A DNA stretch of 32,048 nucleotides from Acaryochloris sp. IP29b_bin.176. GTDB lineage: Bacteria; Cyanobacteriota; Cyanobacteriia; Thermosynechococcales; Thermosynechococcaceae. The notes below the pieces were generated by a model. That model saw only the letters and a list, made by a program, of their open reading frames with translations. It did no database searches and was not told where the DNA came from. The translations under genes and the position numbers were made by a program. Location: positions 1 through 32,048 of the forward strand of contig JANQPU010000379.1 of the NCBI GenBank assembly GCA_028285315.1, in the 5' to 3' direction. Within the stretch, counting starts at the first letter, position 1. Each line of letters begins with the position of its first letter. Below are positions 7,785 through 17,437 of the stretch, one piece after another.

Positions 7785-8884
7785 TACGACTTAAACAAGT
7801 TGTGTAGAGTTCTTGCCTATAATTTTCCTTTTGCTAAGCAACTCAACTCTATGGCTCGGCAGGCAAGTGCTGAAAGAGCCTGGAGTTCAATCAGCCGTTT
7901 CTACGAGAATTGCAAACAGTGTATAAGGCCCGTTGGCTTTCCAAAGTTTAAGAAGCACTCCAGATCGGTTGAATATAAAACCAGTGGCTGGAAACTTCTG
8001 AGTCCTAAAAAGATTAAATTCACAGATGGTTTTAACATTGGTGAGCTGCATTTAATCGGGACGTATGACCTGGCAAGCTATGACGAAAGTCAAATCAAGC
8101 GAGTCACGTTAGTTCGTAGAGCAGATGGCTACTATGTGCAATTCTGCATCAGCGTTGATGTCAAGATTAAGCTAGAACCCACAGGCAAGACCATTGGCTT
8201 AGATGTGGGCTTAGAGTCCTTCTACACCGATAGCAACGGCTATAAAGAACCTATTCAAAAGTTCTACCATAGTTCTCAGCAGAAACGTAAACGGCTACAA
8301 AGACGATTAAGCAGGACTCAGACGGGTTCAGCTAATCGATTAAAAGCCATCAATCGCCTGGCGAGGCATGATCTAAAGGTCAGTAGACAGCGTAAAGAGA
8401 GGGCCAAAAGACTGGCTCTCTGCGTCATTCAATCTAACGATTTAATTGCCTACGAAGACTTAAGGATTCGGAATCTGGTGAAAAACCATTGTCTTGCTAA
8501 GTCGATTCAAGATGCAGGCTGGTATCAGTTCAGATTGTGGCTGGAGTACTTTGGCAAGAAGTACGGGAAAGTCACGGTTGCAGTGGATCCTGCCTACACC
8601 TCTCAAGAATGCTCTGATTGTGGTGCCATTGTTAAAATAAAAAGTCTCTTTCCACTCGGACTCATGCTTGTGCATGTGGCTGTGAGTTAGATAGAGACGA
8701 GAATGCAGCCATCAATATCTTGAGAAAAGGAATCGCTACCGCAGGGCATGTGGGAAGCTGGCTACTTGATAGTCAAAACGCTTCTGGAGATGAGGCCGCT
8801 ACAGTGTTGAACTCAGGTTTAATGCAGCAAGTCACGTCGCAGAAAGAAGAATCTCCTGCAATATCCGTAGGGTTAGCGGGATGA
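7785..8884 (+). pseudogene. tnpB: TnpB (IS200/IS605 OrfB) remnant, 5'-truncated and frameshifted
   Basis: Reading starts exactly at the IS1 right end, in frame, as YDLNKLCRVLAYNFPFAKQLNSMARQASAERAW, so the N-terminal part of tnpB is missing. The RuvC-like nuclease motifs remain: LDVGLESFYTDSNG, YEDLRIRNL, and later LDRDENAAINILR. The zinc-finger region starts with CSDCG. A frameshift at the A-rich run near 8635 moves the rest (STRTHACACGCELDRDEN... to the TGA at 8882) into another frame. Intact TnpB is an RNA-guided nuclease of IS605-type elements; this copy is dead. No companion tnpA is seen. I saw no clear right-end hairpin in 8885-8987. Confidence 0.9.
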
Positions 8885-8987
8885 GTGTCAATCTGCACAC
8901 CTCTGATAGATCAACGGTTTCGGACAAATTTCCCATAATCATATATCAGTCAGCAAGATACTGTTAAGATAACCTCCATCGTCCACT

Positions 8988-9578
8988 TCAATCTGGGCCA
9001 CGAGATAGGATAGGCTTATAGATGCTCTGCCAAGCTTTTACGGTTTTTTGGCCAATTTTGCTATCAACCGAAGCTCCACTCTCTGTGACTAAGCGAATTT
9101 GAACATCCTGTTCCGGGGCACCACGAAGGGCATCAGCCAGTTCTGCATTGATGGGGAAAGTGTTGTGCTGACCTGGTATCAGATAGATCTCCTCATCAAT
9201 CTTGACGAACAATTTGATGATGCTTTTCGTGTTAATCACTTCGCTGCAATAGGATGACGATAAAAAGCCGTGGTAACCATAACAGTCACGATCTTTTGCT
9301 GTGAGTAGCAGGCGGACATAATCTTGGGTCCACAGACTTTGAACTTCGATCCGCACATAGGCATTCAAAAAGCGATCGCTAAACCGATGCCGATCAAACA
9401 CAGCAATAAATTTCCCCTCAAAGGGATCTTCGACATTTACGGGTTTCGACCAGGGTGGATTCTTGCCAACACCCAAGGCAGCAGATTCTACGACTGGAAG
9501 CTAAGATGCCTGACTAACTAGCGGACTCATGGCGACTACTAGCAATACACTCAAGCCCATTAGGTGTTGTTTTAACAT
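8988..9578 (-). pseudogene. Secreted protein of unknown function interrupted by a TAG codon
   Basis: ATG 9578, preceded by a strong GGAGGAG, opens a textbook signal peptide (MLKQHLMGLSVLLVVAMSPL, then VSQAS). The next codon is TAG (9503-9501). Beyond it the same frame stays open for 170 more codons of credible protein to TGA at 8988. I do not recognise the mature part: mixed alpha/beta content, two Cys (in DRDCYG and SYCSEV), no membrane segment. A TTG at 9476 could restart a version without the signal peptide. It follows the exporter gene by 88 bp on the same strand, so it may have belonged to that operon. A sequencing error at one base would also explain the stop. Confidence 0.6.
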
Positions 9579-9666
9579 CTTGACTCCTCCGGTAGTGTAT
9601 CTTGATGCTTTCACGATAGCGTATCTCTTCAGAGGCTTTGCTCTCTGTACAGAGGCTAGTTCAGTG

Positions 9667-10989
9667 TTAAGGAGCTGGATGAAAATGGAGGTGGTTGTGT
9701 TGATCGGCTGGGTGAGCATGATGTTGATGGGATGGGTCACTATGGTCGTGATCATGCTGATGCCACAATCCACGTCTTAGTTGCATAAGGTGATAGGGTT
9801 TGAAGATGATGAACACACCAACGAATAGTCCTACACTGAGCAAGCTACTGTAGAAAAAATAGCTAGCAAGATGGCTGCCCATCCAGCCTGCAAGCGGATA
9901 TGCAAAGGCCCACCATAGATGGCTCAATGCAAAATGTGCGCCATAGACGCGGCCTTGGACCTCAACCGCGACTCGATCCGCAATTAAGGTTTGGGTGGTG
10001 ACGTTGACAAGGGTTTGGCCAATACCTGCCATAGCCCAGAGCAACAATAATCCACTGAGAAGAACTTGATGAGCGGGTAAGAGAGCTAAGGTGACCAAAA
10101 GGGTTCCTAGACTCATCAGCACAATGGGATGGTGTTTATTTCTGAAATGCCCTAAACCAATGGATGCTAAGGTTGCCCCTAGTCCTAAAGCGGCCATTGC
10201 CCATCCATATTCTGGTTTGCCAAGCTGTAGGATGCTTTGAATGTGACCTACTGTATTGACGAGAATTTGTGCCCCTAGGATCGCAGCAATGAATTGGAGG
10301 GCAAGCGCATAGCGAATCAGTGGATCCAGCCAAAGACAGGTCAATCCCGTTTGCATGTCCTGCCACATTCTAGAAGGGGTTTGAGTCGATGGCTGAGCGT
10401 TGACCACCATTCGTCCAGGTAGGGTGATGATCAGTATCGCTGCCAGGAGAAAGGTGATGCTGTCAAGAAAAAAGACCTGTCGGGTGCCAACCCAGGCGGC
10501 GATACTGCCAGCGATGCCTGGCCCTAAAACCCCCAATAATTGGCTAGTGGCACTGGATAGGGCAATGGCTTGTGGACGTTGTTGTTCAGTGGTGACCAGG
10601 GGAATGGTGGCAATGTAAGTGGGGGTAAAGATGGCATAGAAAATGTTGAGGGCCAAGACAATGGCGTAAATTTGCCAAATCTGCGTAACCCAAGGCAATA
10701 GACAAACAATGCCCATGCGCATGATATGATTGGCAACCATCAAGCGTTTACGATCCATGCGATCTGCGATAACGCCCGCGATAGGTGACAGTAGAACAAA
10801 TGCCGTGACTCGCAACGTTAATGCTCCGGCCAAAATGGTGCTCGACTGTTCTCCAGCTAGTTCGAAGGCCAAGAGCGCTAAGCCCAGCCAGGTTAGGGCA
10901 TCCCCCATAAGATTGATGGTCTGTGCGAGGTAGAGTCTAGCAAATACTGGATTTTCTAGTCCTTGCAGCCATCGGGGCAGTCGAGTCAT
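9667..10989 (-). CDS. MFS exporter with a His-rich C-terminal tail, likely metallophore export
   Basis: A 440-residue major-facilitator permease of the EntS/enterobactin-exporter-like (DHA3) type, with about 12 hydrophobic helices. Near the N-terminus it shows FARLYLAQTINLMGDALTWLGLALLAFEL and the motif-A-like loop GVIADRMDRKRLM. The last 36 residues form a hydrophilic tail with 12 His among Asp, Gln and Pro (encoded at about 9670-9777), suited to binding Zn, Ni, Co or Cu. I start at ATG 10989; a TTG two codons upstream is possible and no strong Shine-Dalgarno sequence is present. It lies 198 bp downstream of tonB on the same strand. By position it probably exports the peptide made by the NRPSs. 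Confidence 0.85.
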   Translation of the reverse strand: MTRLPRWLQGLENPVFARLYLAQTINLMGDALTWLGLALLAFELAGEQSSTILAGALTLRVTAFVLLSPIAGVIADRMDRKRLMVANHIMRMGIVCLLPWVTQIWQIYAIVLALNIFYAIFTPTYIATIPLVTTEQQRPQAIALSSATSQLLGVLGPGIAGSIAAWVGTRQVFFLDSITFLLAAILIITLPGRMVVNAQPSTQTPSRMWQDMQTGLTCLWLDPLIRYALALQFIAAILGAQILVNTVGHIQSILQLGKPEYGWAMAALGLGATLASIGLGHFRNKHHPIVLMSLGTLLVTLALLPAHQVLLSGLLLLWAMAGIGQTLVNVTTQTLIADRVAVEVQGRVYGAHFALSHLWWAFAYPLAGWMGSHLASYFFYSSLLSVGLFVGVFIIFKPYHLMQLRRGLWHQHDHDHSDPSHQHHAHPADQHNHLHFHPAP

Positions 10990-11187
10990 AGCCAAAAAGT
11001 GAATACTGCTTGAACGGGAGATGAGCAGTCCATTTCATTGAGAATAGAACAACTGTTTCTCTACCATCCATCTTTATATATTACAATTGCCCCCCTTGAA
11101 TGAAGACTCTACGCCAAAATGCTTGCCCTACTTCCTGAAAACTCAGTTTAACAGGATGCATTAAGCATTCTGTGCTTATATATGTCT

Positions 11188-12627
11188 TTATTCCAGCGTT
11201 GGTGGAGGTGCAATTGGGGGTAGGGGTGCAGGGGCCGGGGCCGGAGCTGGGGGAGGAACATATACGGGTGCTGGCGCGGGTGCAGGCATTGGAACGGGTG
11301 CAGGGGCAGGCATTGGAGCGGGTGCAGGTGTCGGAGCTGGAGTGGGGGCCGGAGCTGGGACTGGAGCTGGAGGTGATGGAGGTACTAGTACTGGGGTTGG
11401 AGTTGGAGTAGACAACAAATCATCAAGTGAAGAGGGAGACGGGGCTGGACTTGGTGCTGGAGACGAAGTTGAGGTTGGAGTTGGCAACGGCTCATTAATG
11501 GGAGAAGACGGGGTCGAAGCTGGTGCCGGAGTTGATCTAGATGGAGAGGTAGGAGGAGGATTTGGGGGTAAGTCTACCCCACCAATTGGTTTAGGTGCTG
11601 GAGTCGGGGTCTGTTTGGCTCTACGGGCTCTAGCTGCCGCTCGCTCTTGTGCCCGTTGCTGAGAAAGAGCCCGATTCTTCCGCGCTTGCTCTCGTTCTTT
11701 GGCCGTTAGATCATTGGCTTCAAACCGAATTTTGATGGGTCTGTTGCGTCTACCTTCTGGAACAGATTTAAGCTGCTTTTTGACTTGCTTGAAGAACTTT
11801 TTCTTATCCTTTTCAATCGCTTTATCCAGGGCAGGATCACCCGTAGACCGCTCTAGCTTCAGGTCAACGAGCTTACCTTCTTCGTAAACGGGGATAAACC
11901 GTTCGGCTAAGCCCGCTGTTGTTTTGGAATTTGCATCCTTTCTATAGCCAATCCCAAGCTTGGAGCGTCCTCTCTGTTTAGATTTCTTAGGCTTTTGGGG
12001 AAGCTTGGGTTGAGTATTGGCCGCTGTTTTTTGCTGTTTCTTCGAGGATTTGTGCTTAGGTGAAGACGTTTTAGCCTTAGTTTTTCCTAGCTTCTTAGCA
12101 GTTGATGGTTTCGTCGTTTTGGACTTGTTAGAGGTGGCAATGGGTTGATCGTTCCCTGCCTTCACAGGTGTCTCAGTAGACGTAGCTTCAGGTTGCTCAT
12201 CGGCAGATTTTTCTTCACTGGGGGCACTCGGCTCTGTCTCCTCAGAGGGTTCAGATGGTTCGGTTTCCTCGGGAATATCAGGGATGTCCACAGGTTGAGG
12301 GACTGGGTTGATCGCTACAGGTTCTGGTATATCTTCCACAAACTCGGTGGTGTCAGGCTCTTCAAGCTCTTCCACCAGCTCAGGTTCTATTTCTTCTTCT
12401 AAAGGAATGAGATCTTCTTCGACAATCTCTTCTTCTGGAGCATCTACCACTGCAATTTCAATGGCATCTTCGGACAGATCGACCTCCTCCGCAGAGGGAA
12501 GTCCCAAGCTGATACCAAAAAATAACGAGTGTAGGACCAGAGAGCCCGGCAATGTGAACGCCAAAATCGTGCGCACTAGCTGCTCTTCTTGCTCTCGATG
12601 AGAGTTTGGGGAGGCGTTTAAACTCAT
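11188..12627 (-). CDS. tonB: TonB-like energy transducer with an internal C-terminal-type domain and a long Pro-Ala tail
   Basis: A 479-residue protein expected to span the periplasm and couple ExbB-ExbD to the outer-membrane receptor. In order: one membrane anchor about 18-42; an acidic region 47-160 with Glu-Pro runs; a Lys-rich region 165-225; a TonB C-terminal-domain-like segment about 236-304 ([35 protein letters not shown]); a charged helix 306-338 rich in Arg/Ala; then a Pro/Ala/Thr-rich tail 340-479 made of PAP and PTP units. In typical TonB the folded domain ends the protein, so the 140-residue tail is unusual. The gene diverges from exbB across 420 bp, which supports the assignment. 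The repetitive GC-rich 3' end also creates long meaningless ORFs on the other strand. Confidence 0.82.
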   Translation of the reverse strand: MSLNASPNSHREQEEQLVRTILAFTLPGSLVLHSLFFGISLGLPSAEEVDLSEDAIEIAVVDAPEEEIVEEDLIPLEEEIEPELVEELEEPDTTEFVEDIPEPVAINPVPQPVDIPDIPEETEPSEPSEETEPSAPSEEKSADEQPEATSTETPVKAGNDQPIATSNKSKTTKPSTAKKLGKTKAKTSSPKHKSSKKQQKTAANTQPKLPQKPKKSKQRGRSKLGIGYRKDANSKTTAGLAERFIPVYEEGKLVDLKLERSTGDPALDKAIEKDKKKFFKQVKKQLKSVPEGRRNRPIKIRFEANDLTAKEREQARKNRALSQQRAQERAAARARRAKQTPTPAPKPIGGVDLPPNPPPTSPSRSTPAPASTPSSPINEPLPTPTSTSSPAPSPAPSPSSLDDLLSTPTPTPVLVPPSPPAPVPAPAPTPAPTPAPAPMPAPAPVPMPAPAPAPVYVPPPAPAPAPAPLPPIAPPPTLE

Positions 12628-13047
12628 TCACTTACTGAGAATAGATTGTTTTAAACCATATACAATAAATTTGTCTGATGAAAGCGTACTAAGCATATGA
12701 GTGAAAATCAATCTGACTGGAGTTGACCATTTTTAGACCTTAATGGCCTGTATTCTGAAATTTCAAGAGATTGCTACTCTCACAAAAATATTTTGGTATA
12801 AGTGAATACATTCTCATTGTTTGACAATGGATTCTATTAAGAGATACGGTCTCGTTTATGGCTTATCGTAACGAGACTTCGGCATCTTTTGCGTTGCTTA
12901 GCTGACAGTTAGGGGGGAATCGCAGTCAGCTTTGTTTCTATCCAAGTCCGTTGATACTGAGTTATCTCTGCGTATGATTAATCGGTTGCAGTTTTGATAG
13001 GGGCTAACTTGATTTTCTTTTTCACTGTGATTCTTGGAGTGACGTAA
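12628..13047. other. Divergent intergenic region between tonB and exbB
   Basis: No gene is seen in these 420 bp. It should hold the promoters of both divergent operons. Two degenerate Fur-like sites are visible: 12697-12715 (GAGTGAAAATCAATC core, 11 of 19 matches to the Fur box) and the imperfect inverted motif TGAATACATTCTCA at 12803-12816. A TTGACA lies at 12821-12826 but has no good -10 partner at 16-18 bases. Neither operator is as convincing as the one at 1513. Confidence 0.3.
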
Positions 13048-13701
13048 ATGCAGTTAGGCCAAATAATTTCCGATGGGGGAGTGGTGATGATCCCGCTCAT
13101 GGTGTTTTCGTTAATAGTGATTGCACTGGTCATCGAACGCCTGATCTTCTGGTCGAGGCTGAAACGCAACCAATTATCAATCGTTAAACAAGTTTTCAGA
13201 CTCTACCGTCAGGACAATGTATATGACGCCTTAGGCTACTTGAAAGAGCAGGCAAAGTTTCCCATTGCTCGCATCTTTTTGGCAGCTCTTGCTTTAGAAA
13301 ATCCCACCCCGGAAGAATTCCGATTGGCGCTGGAAAGTGAAGCACAGGCTGAGCTACCAATCCTGAGACGATTCAGTACGATGTTCGATACGGTAATCAG
13401 TATTGCTCCCTTGCTTGGACTATTGGGAACTGTGTTGGGACTCATCAACTCTTTTTCTTCACTGGACATGAGCAATATCGGCGGTAGTGAATCAGCCGAC
13501 GTCACCGGGGGAATAAGTACCGCCCTAATTTCAACGGCTGCGGGATTGATTGTCGCCATTTCAACCCTAATTTTTGCCAATATGTTTCGCAGTTTATATC
13601 AACGCCAGTTGGCCTTTATTCAAGAGTATGGAGGACAGTTGGAGTTGATGTACCGTCATCGCTATGAACGAGGAGGGGCAACCTATGCGTCTACCCGATG
13701 A
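13048..13701 (+). CDS. exbB: ExbB-type proton-channel subunit
   Basis: A 217-residue MotA/TolQ/ExbB-family membrane protein that harvests the proton-motive force for TonB. Three membrane segments are visible: about 12-32 (VMIPLMVFSLIVIALVIERL), about 112-135 (SIAPLLGLLGTVLGLINSF) and about 150-178 (STALISTAAGLIVAISTLIFANMF). The family signatures APLLGLLGTV and TAAGL are present. GGAG precedes ATG 13048 by nine bases. It is the first gene of a five-gene plus-strand unit (exbB, exbD, two permeases, ATPase) and overlaps exbD by 17 bp. Confidence 0.95.
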   Translation: MQLGQIISDGGVVMIPLMVFSLIVIALVIERLIFWSRLKRNQLSIVKQVFRLYRQDNVYDALGYLKEQAKFPIARIFLAALALENPTPEEFRLALESEAQAELPILRRFSTMFDTVISIAPLLGLLGTVLGLINSFSSLDMSNIGGSESADVTGGISTALISTAAGLIVAISTLIFANMFRSLYQRQLAFIQEYGGQLELMYRHRYERGGATYASTR

Positions 13702-14089
13702 TCCCAATCCACGGGCTCAAATCAATATTGTGCCGATGATCGACGTTATTTTTGCCATTTTGTCTTTTTTCATTATTGCCACCCTATTCCTCAACCGCAG
13801 TGATGCCTTGCCCGTCAATTTGCCCCAAGCTAAAACGGTGAAGCCCCAGATCTCCACCAAGGTAACAGTCACGGTGGATGCCGAAGGGGATTTAGCCCTC
13901 AATCGCGAACCCATTGAACTGGACGCGTTGGAGCAGGAAGTCAGGGACCTAACCGACACTGCAGAAAAGGTGGTGGTGGTGATCCATGCGGATGAAGAGG
14001 TGAGTCATGGACGAGTCATCACGGTCATGGATCGCATCCGAGAAATTGAAGGAGCAAAACTTGCCATTGCTGCTCAGAAAAAGCAGTAA
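13685..14089 (+). CDS. exbD: ExbD-type proton-channel subunit
   Basis: A 134-residue ExbD/TolR-family protein, the partner of ExbB in driving TonB. Next to the short cytoplasmic N-terminus is INIVPMIDVIFAILSFFIIAT, with the conserved membrane Asp (Asp27) used in proton transfer. The periplasmic domain follows (LPVNLPQAK, VVVVIHADEEVSHGRVITVMD). I choose ATG 13685 because AGGAGG lies eight bases upstream; an in-frame ATG at 13664 would extend further into exbB and lacks such a site. The overlap with exbB implies translational coupling. Confidence 0.95.
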   Translation: MRLPDDPNPRAQINIVPMIDVIFAILSFFIIATLFLNRSDALPVNLPQAKTVKPQISTKVTVTVDAEGDLALNREPIELDALEQEVRDLTDTAEKVVVVIHADEEVSHGRVITVMDRIREIEGAKLAIAAQKKQ

Positions 14090-14134
14090 TCAACTGGAAG
14101 CATTTTTTGATCCTTATTTCATTCGTTCTCTAAG

Positions 14135-15160
14135 GTGTCTACAATTTCCCGCCAACGTCCATCGCTTCGGTCCACTATCCCGCTAGGATTGGGCCTAATT
14201 CTAGGATTAGGTCTATTATTAGTTTGCTTTATGGCCAGTGTGGGGTTGGGGGTTGCTGATATCAGCCTCAAGACGGTGTATGAAGCCCTAACGGCCTTTG
14301 ATGGATCAACGGATCAACTGATTATTCGGACGGTTCGGATTCCTCGCTCCATTACCGCTCTGCTTGTGGGTGGAGCTGTTGCAGTGGCAGGAGCCATGAT
14401 GCAAGGACTCACTCGCAACCCCCTAGCTGACCCCGGTATTTTGGGGATTAATGCTGGAGCTGCACTGGCTGTTGTGGGGTCAGTGTTTTGGTTGGGAACG
14501 ACTTCCCTCAGCATATATGCGGGGTTTGCCCTGCTGGGAGCTGCGATTGCAGCCATCACGGTTTATGCCCTCGGTTCCCTGGGACGAGGTGGGTTGACGC
14601 CTCTAAACCTGACGATTGCTGGGGCTGCGTTTACGGCGTTGGTGTCGTCCATTACCACGGGGGTTCTGATCCTGAGTCAGCGAACCTTGGAAGAGATCCG
14701 CTTTTGGTTAGCGGGGTCGGTCGCAGGACGAGATTTAGACTTAGTAGTTCAGGTTCTACCATATCTGGTGGTGGGGATGGTGATTGCTCTGGCGATAGGT
14801 AAACAGCTCACCACCCTGAGCTTGGGCGAGGATATTGCCCAAGGTTTAGGTCAGAATACTGCTTGGATCAAGGTGGCTGCAGCGGTGAGTATTATTTTGC
14901 TAGCGGGTGGATCGGTTGCGATCGCAGGTCCGATTAGTTTCATTGGCCTGATTGTTCCCCATATTGTTCGCTTTTGGGTGGGGGTGGATTATCGCTGGAT
15001 TTTACCCTATGCTGCCATTGCCGGAGCCACTTTATTGCTCGTCGCCGATATTGGGGCCAGGTTGATTATTCAGCCCCAGGAGCTGCCCGTGGGTTTGGTG
15101 ATGCCTCTGCTGGGTGCGCCGTTCTTTATCTACTTAACCCGTTGGCAGGTGCGACGATGA
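14135..15160 (+). CDS. fecC: FecCD-family metallophore ABC permease, first subunit
   Basis: A 341-residue inner-membrane permease of the BtuC/FecC type, with about ten hydrophobic helices. Motifs: [56 protein letters not shown], and the coupling-helix region [19 protein letters not shown]. It probably forms a heterodimer with the next gene product and uses the ATPase at 16197. The start is GTG 14135, which is the only initiation codon giving the usual N-terminus; no strong Shine-Dalgarno sequence is visible. It begins 45 bp after exbD and its TGA overlaps the next ATG. Confidence 0.93.
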   Translation: MSTISRQRPSLRSTIPLGLGLILGLGLLLVCFMASVGLGVADISLKTVYEALTAFDGSTDQLIIRTVRIPRSITALLVGGAVAVAGAMMQGLTRNPLADPGILGINAGAALAVVGSVFWLGTTSLSIYAGFALLGAAIAAITVYALGSLGRGGLTPLNLTIAGAAFTALVSSITTGVLILSQRTLEEIRFWLAGSVAGRDLDLVVQVLPYLVVGMVIALAIGKQLTTLSLGEDIAQGLGQNTAWIKVAAAVSIILLAGGSVAIAGPISFIGLIVPHIVRFWVGVDYRWILPYAAIAGATLLLVADIGARLIIQPQELPVGLVMPLLGAPFFIYLTRWQVRR

Positions 15161-16200
15161 AGCAATGGCTGATTATCCGGTCTTCGTGGTCACCGATTTC
15201 GTTTCACATTGACAGACGGGTGCCTGCTATCTTAGGAGGACTCATTCTAGCGACTCTGGTGGCGATGGTCCTGAGTGTCGGTCAGGGCGAATATCGCGTC
15301 CCTCCCCTGGATGTCATTAAAACTATTTTGGGGTTGGAAACGAACAATTCAGACTTTGTATTTATTGTCATGGCACTACGTCTGCCCCGAACCTTGGTGG
15401 CTTGGGGAGTGGGTGTGGGACTGGCAATTGCAGGCACAATCACCCAAGGTATCACCCGCAATCCCTTAGCCTCTCCAGATATTATTGGAGTCAGTGACGG
15501 CGCTTCCCTTGCAGCTGTGGCTTTGATTGTCCTGTATCCCGAACTGCCGACAGCTCTAATTCCGCTTGCAGCGTTTGGGGGTGCCCTTACCGTTGCAGTG
15601 CTCATTTACCTCTTAGCCTGGAAGGGGAGCAGCTCCTCCGTGCGATTGATTTTAGTCGGCGTGGGTTTCAGTTTGATTGCGAGTGCCCTGACAAATTTGA
15701 TGGTGACCTTTGGCAATATCTACAACGTCAGTCAGGCACTAGTGTGGCTAGCAGGTAGTATCTATGGCCGCAGTTGGGAGCAATTAAATGTGTTTGCCCC
15801 TTGGCTCATCGGATTTGGAATACTGAGCTTGTTAATGAGTCGAGAACTGAATGCGCTACAGCTAGGCGATGAGGTGGCTCGTAGTTTAGGTAGTCGTTTA
15901 GAACTCCAGCGCGGCCTGCTGTTACTGAGCACTGTGGCCCTGTCTGGATCTGCTGTGGCTACCGCAGGCAACCTTCGCTTTGTGGGTTTGATGGCCCCCC
16001 ACCTGGGACGGCAAATGGTAGGTCCCTCTCATGAAGGGCTACTCCCCGTGGCAGCGTTAACCGGAGGATTCACGGTGGTGGTAGCCGACTTATTGGGTCG
16101 GCTACTTTTTGCTCCCATTGAACTGCCCTGTGGCATTATTACGGCTATCGTGGGGGCTCCCTATTTTCTGTATTTATTGATTCGAGATCGCAACTCATGA
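15157..16200 (+). CDS. fecD: FecCD-family metallophore ABC permease, second subunit
   Basis: A 347-residue permease paralogous to the preceding one, with the same marker motifs: [53 protein letters not shown] and [19 protein letters not shown] 15157 overlaps the previous stop in an ATGA junction, which decides the start over in-frame upstream alternatives that would run deep into the first permease gene. Together the two should form the channel that receives cargo from the lipoprotein encoded at 4728. Confidence 0.94.
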   Translation: MKQWLIIRSSWSPISFHIDRRVPAILGGLILATLVAMVLSVGQGEYRVPPLDVIKTILGLETNNSDFVFIVMALRLPRTLVAWGVGVGLAIAGTITQGITRNPLASPDIIGVSDGASLAAVALIVLYPELPTALIPLAAFGGALTVAVLIYLLAWKGSSSSVRLILVGVGFSLIASALTNLMVTFGNIYNVSQALVWLAGSIYGRSWEQLNVFAPWLIGFGILSLLMSRELNALQLGDEVARSLGSRLELQRGLLLLSTVALSGSAVATAGNLRFVGLMAPHLGRQMVGPSHEGLLPVAALTGGFTVVVADLLGRLLFAPIELPCGIITAIVGAPYFLYLLIRDRNS

Positions 16201-17024
16201 TCAATGACACTTTTGCCTCCTATGCCCTCACGACTCGAAAGCTGACCCTAGCCTACGAGGGCAAAGTCGTGATTGACTCCCTCGATCTGGCCATCCCCAC
16301 AGGCAAAATCACAGTGTTGGTTGGACCCAATGGTTGTGGCAAATCTACCTTACTCAAGGGATTAGGGCGGTTATTAAAGCCTAAGCATGGCGTAGTATAT
16401 CTGGGCTGTGATTCCATTGCCAAACTCTCGACCAAAGCGATTGCTAAACGGTTAGGGTTGCTCCCTCAAGGACCAACGGCCCCAGAAGGATTGACCGTAA
16501 GGGATCTGGTGGCTCAAGGTCGCTATCCTCACCAAGGCTGGTTGCAGCAATGGTCTAAAGAAGATGAGAAGCAAGTAAATTGGGCGTTGTCCATTACCCA
16601 GATGCAGGAGTTTGCCCATTGTGCTTTGGACAATCTTTCCGGTGGACAGCGGCAACGAGCCTGGATTGCCATGACCTTGGCTCAGGATACGGACATCTTG
16701 CTACTGGATGAACCTACGACCTATCTTGATCTAGCGCACCAGATGGAAGTGCTCGATCTGCTCTATGACCTCAACCAAGAACAAAGCCGAACCATTGTGA
16801 TGGTGTTGCATGATTTGAATCAGGCTTGCCGATATGGAGATTATCTAGTGGCGCTTAAGGATGGCATTGTTTACAAGCAGGGCTATCCTAACCAGGTGAT
16901 GACAGAAACGATGGTGCAGGACGTATTTGGTTTGGAAAGTCAGATTGTCAGTGATCCAGTGGCGGGAACACCATTATGTATTCCTATCGGTCGAAAGATA
17001 TCTATTAAAGCGCCTATCCGCTGA
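16197..17024 (+). CDS. fecE: FecE-type metallophore ABC transporter ATPase
   Basis: A 275-residue ABC ATPase that powers the FecCD-type importer. Walker A is GPNGCGKST (43-51), the signature LSGGQ is at 147-151, Walker B with catalytic Glu is ILLLDE (167-172) followed by PTTYLDL, and the H-loop is VLHD (His205). ATG 16197 overlaps the previous stop (ATGA), so the two are translationally coupled. The gene ends the plus-strand unit. No clear terminator hairpin with a T-tract is seen after it. Confidence 0.95.
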   Translation: MINDTFASYALTTRKLTLAYEGKVVIDSLDLAIPTGKITVLVGPNGCGKSTLLKGLGRLLKPKHGVVYLGCDSIAKLSTKAIAKRLGLLPQGPTAPEGLTVRDLVAQGRYPHQGWLQQWSKEDEKQVNWALSITQMQEFAHCALDNLSGGQRQRAWIAMTLAQDTDILLLDEPTTYLDLAHQMEVLDLLYDLNQEQSRTIVMVLHDLNQACRYGDYLVALKDGIVYKQGYPNQVMTETMVQDVFGLESQIVSDPVAGTPLCIPIGRKISIKAPIR

Positions 17025-17437
17025 GTCATGGAAGCGTAGAGATGAAACTGTTTTCTTCGATTATTTGAATTGTGAAATGCATATGAAATGATTGCAATAT
17101 AAAAGTGAAAACAAAAATTATTATTTGATTCTGTAAATGATTCAATTTTCAAAGAAACAACTTTTGTATATTGCTAGTATGGCCAAGTTCATTGCAAGTT
17201 TAATATTAGCGAAGAGGAGTAGCTTAGGGTTAAATTCTGGAGTCTAGCAAGTTTCATCAAAGTTTAGTCTTACTTTATTGCCGCTAGAACGAGAGGCAAC
17301 CTACTCCGAAGTGAATAGCACCTCTTCAGGAACATTGCAACGCAAGCGAACCTCTTGCAGCGGCGCTTCGCTTACGCCTTCAACCCAGAGCTTGATATCC
17401 AGACGAGAAAGGTCAGATAATAATTCCTAAATATTTT
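17025..17437. other. Intergenic region between converging fecE and the second NRPS gene
   Basis: These 413 bp hold no gene I can support. The first part is AT-rich (17070-17200). A GC-rich block at 17361-17378 carries a repeat-like motif described separately. No confident terminator was seen, although the two transcripts converge here. Confidence 0.5.
17361..17378 (-). repeat. Short interspersed palindromic-type repeat (GGCGTAAGCGAAGCGCCG)
   Basis: Read on the minus strand, GGCGTAAGCGAAGCGCCG shares the core GGCGT-AGCGAAGCG with a second copy at 28451-28479 inside the large NRPS gene. Such GC-rich, repeat-like blocks are typical dispersed repeats of cyanobacterial genomes. Confidence 0.5.

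Noticed and set aside
11172-11662. Long Gly/Val/Glu-rich plus-strand ORFs
   Set aside because: They are the complement of the Pro-Ala-repeat end of tonB; their composition is explained by that repeat.
12697-12715. A Fur box between tonB and exbB
   Set aside because: Only 11 of 19 positions match, which is expected by chance in AT-rich DNA; kept only as a note in the region entry.
14974-15156. An N-terminal extension of the second permease by 61 codons
   Set aside because: It would overlap the first permease gene deeply; the ATGA junction at 15157 gives the normal family N-terminus.
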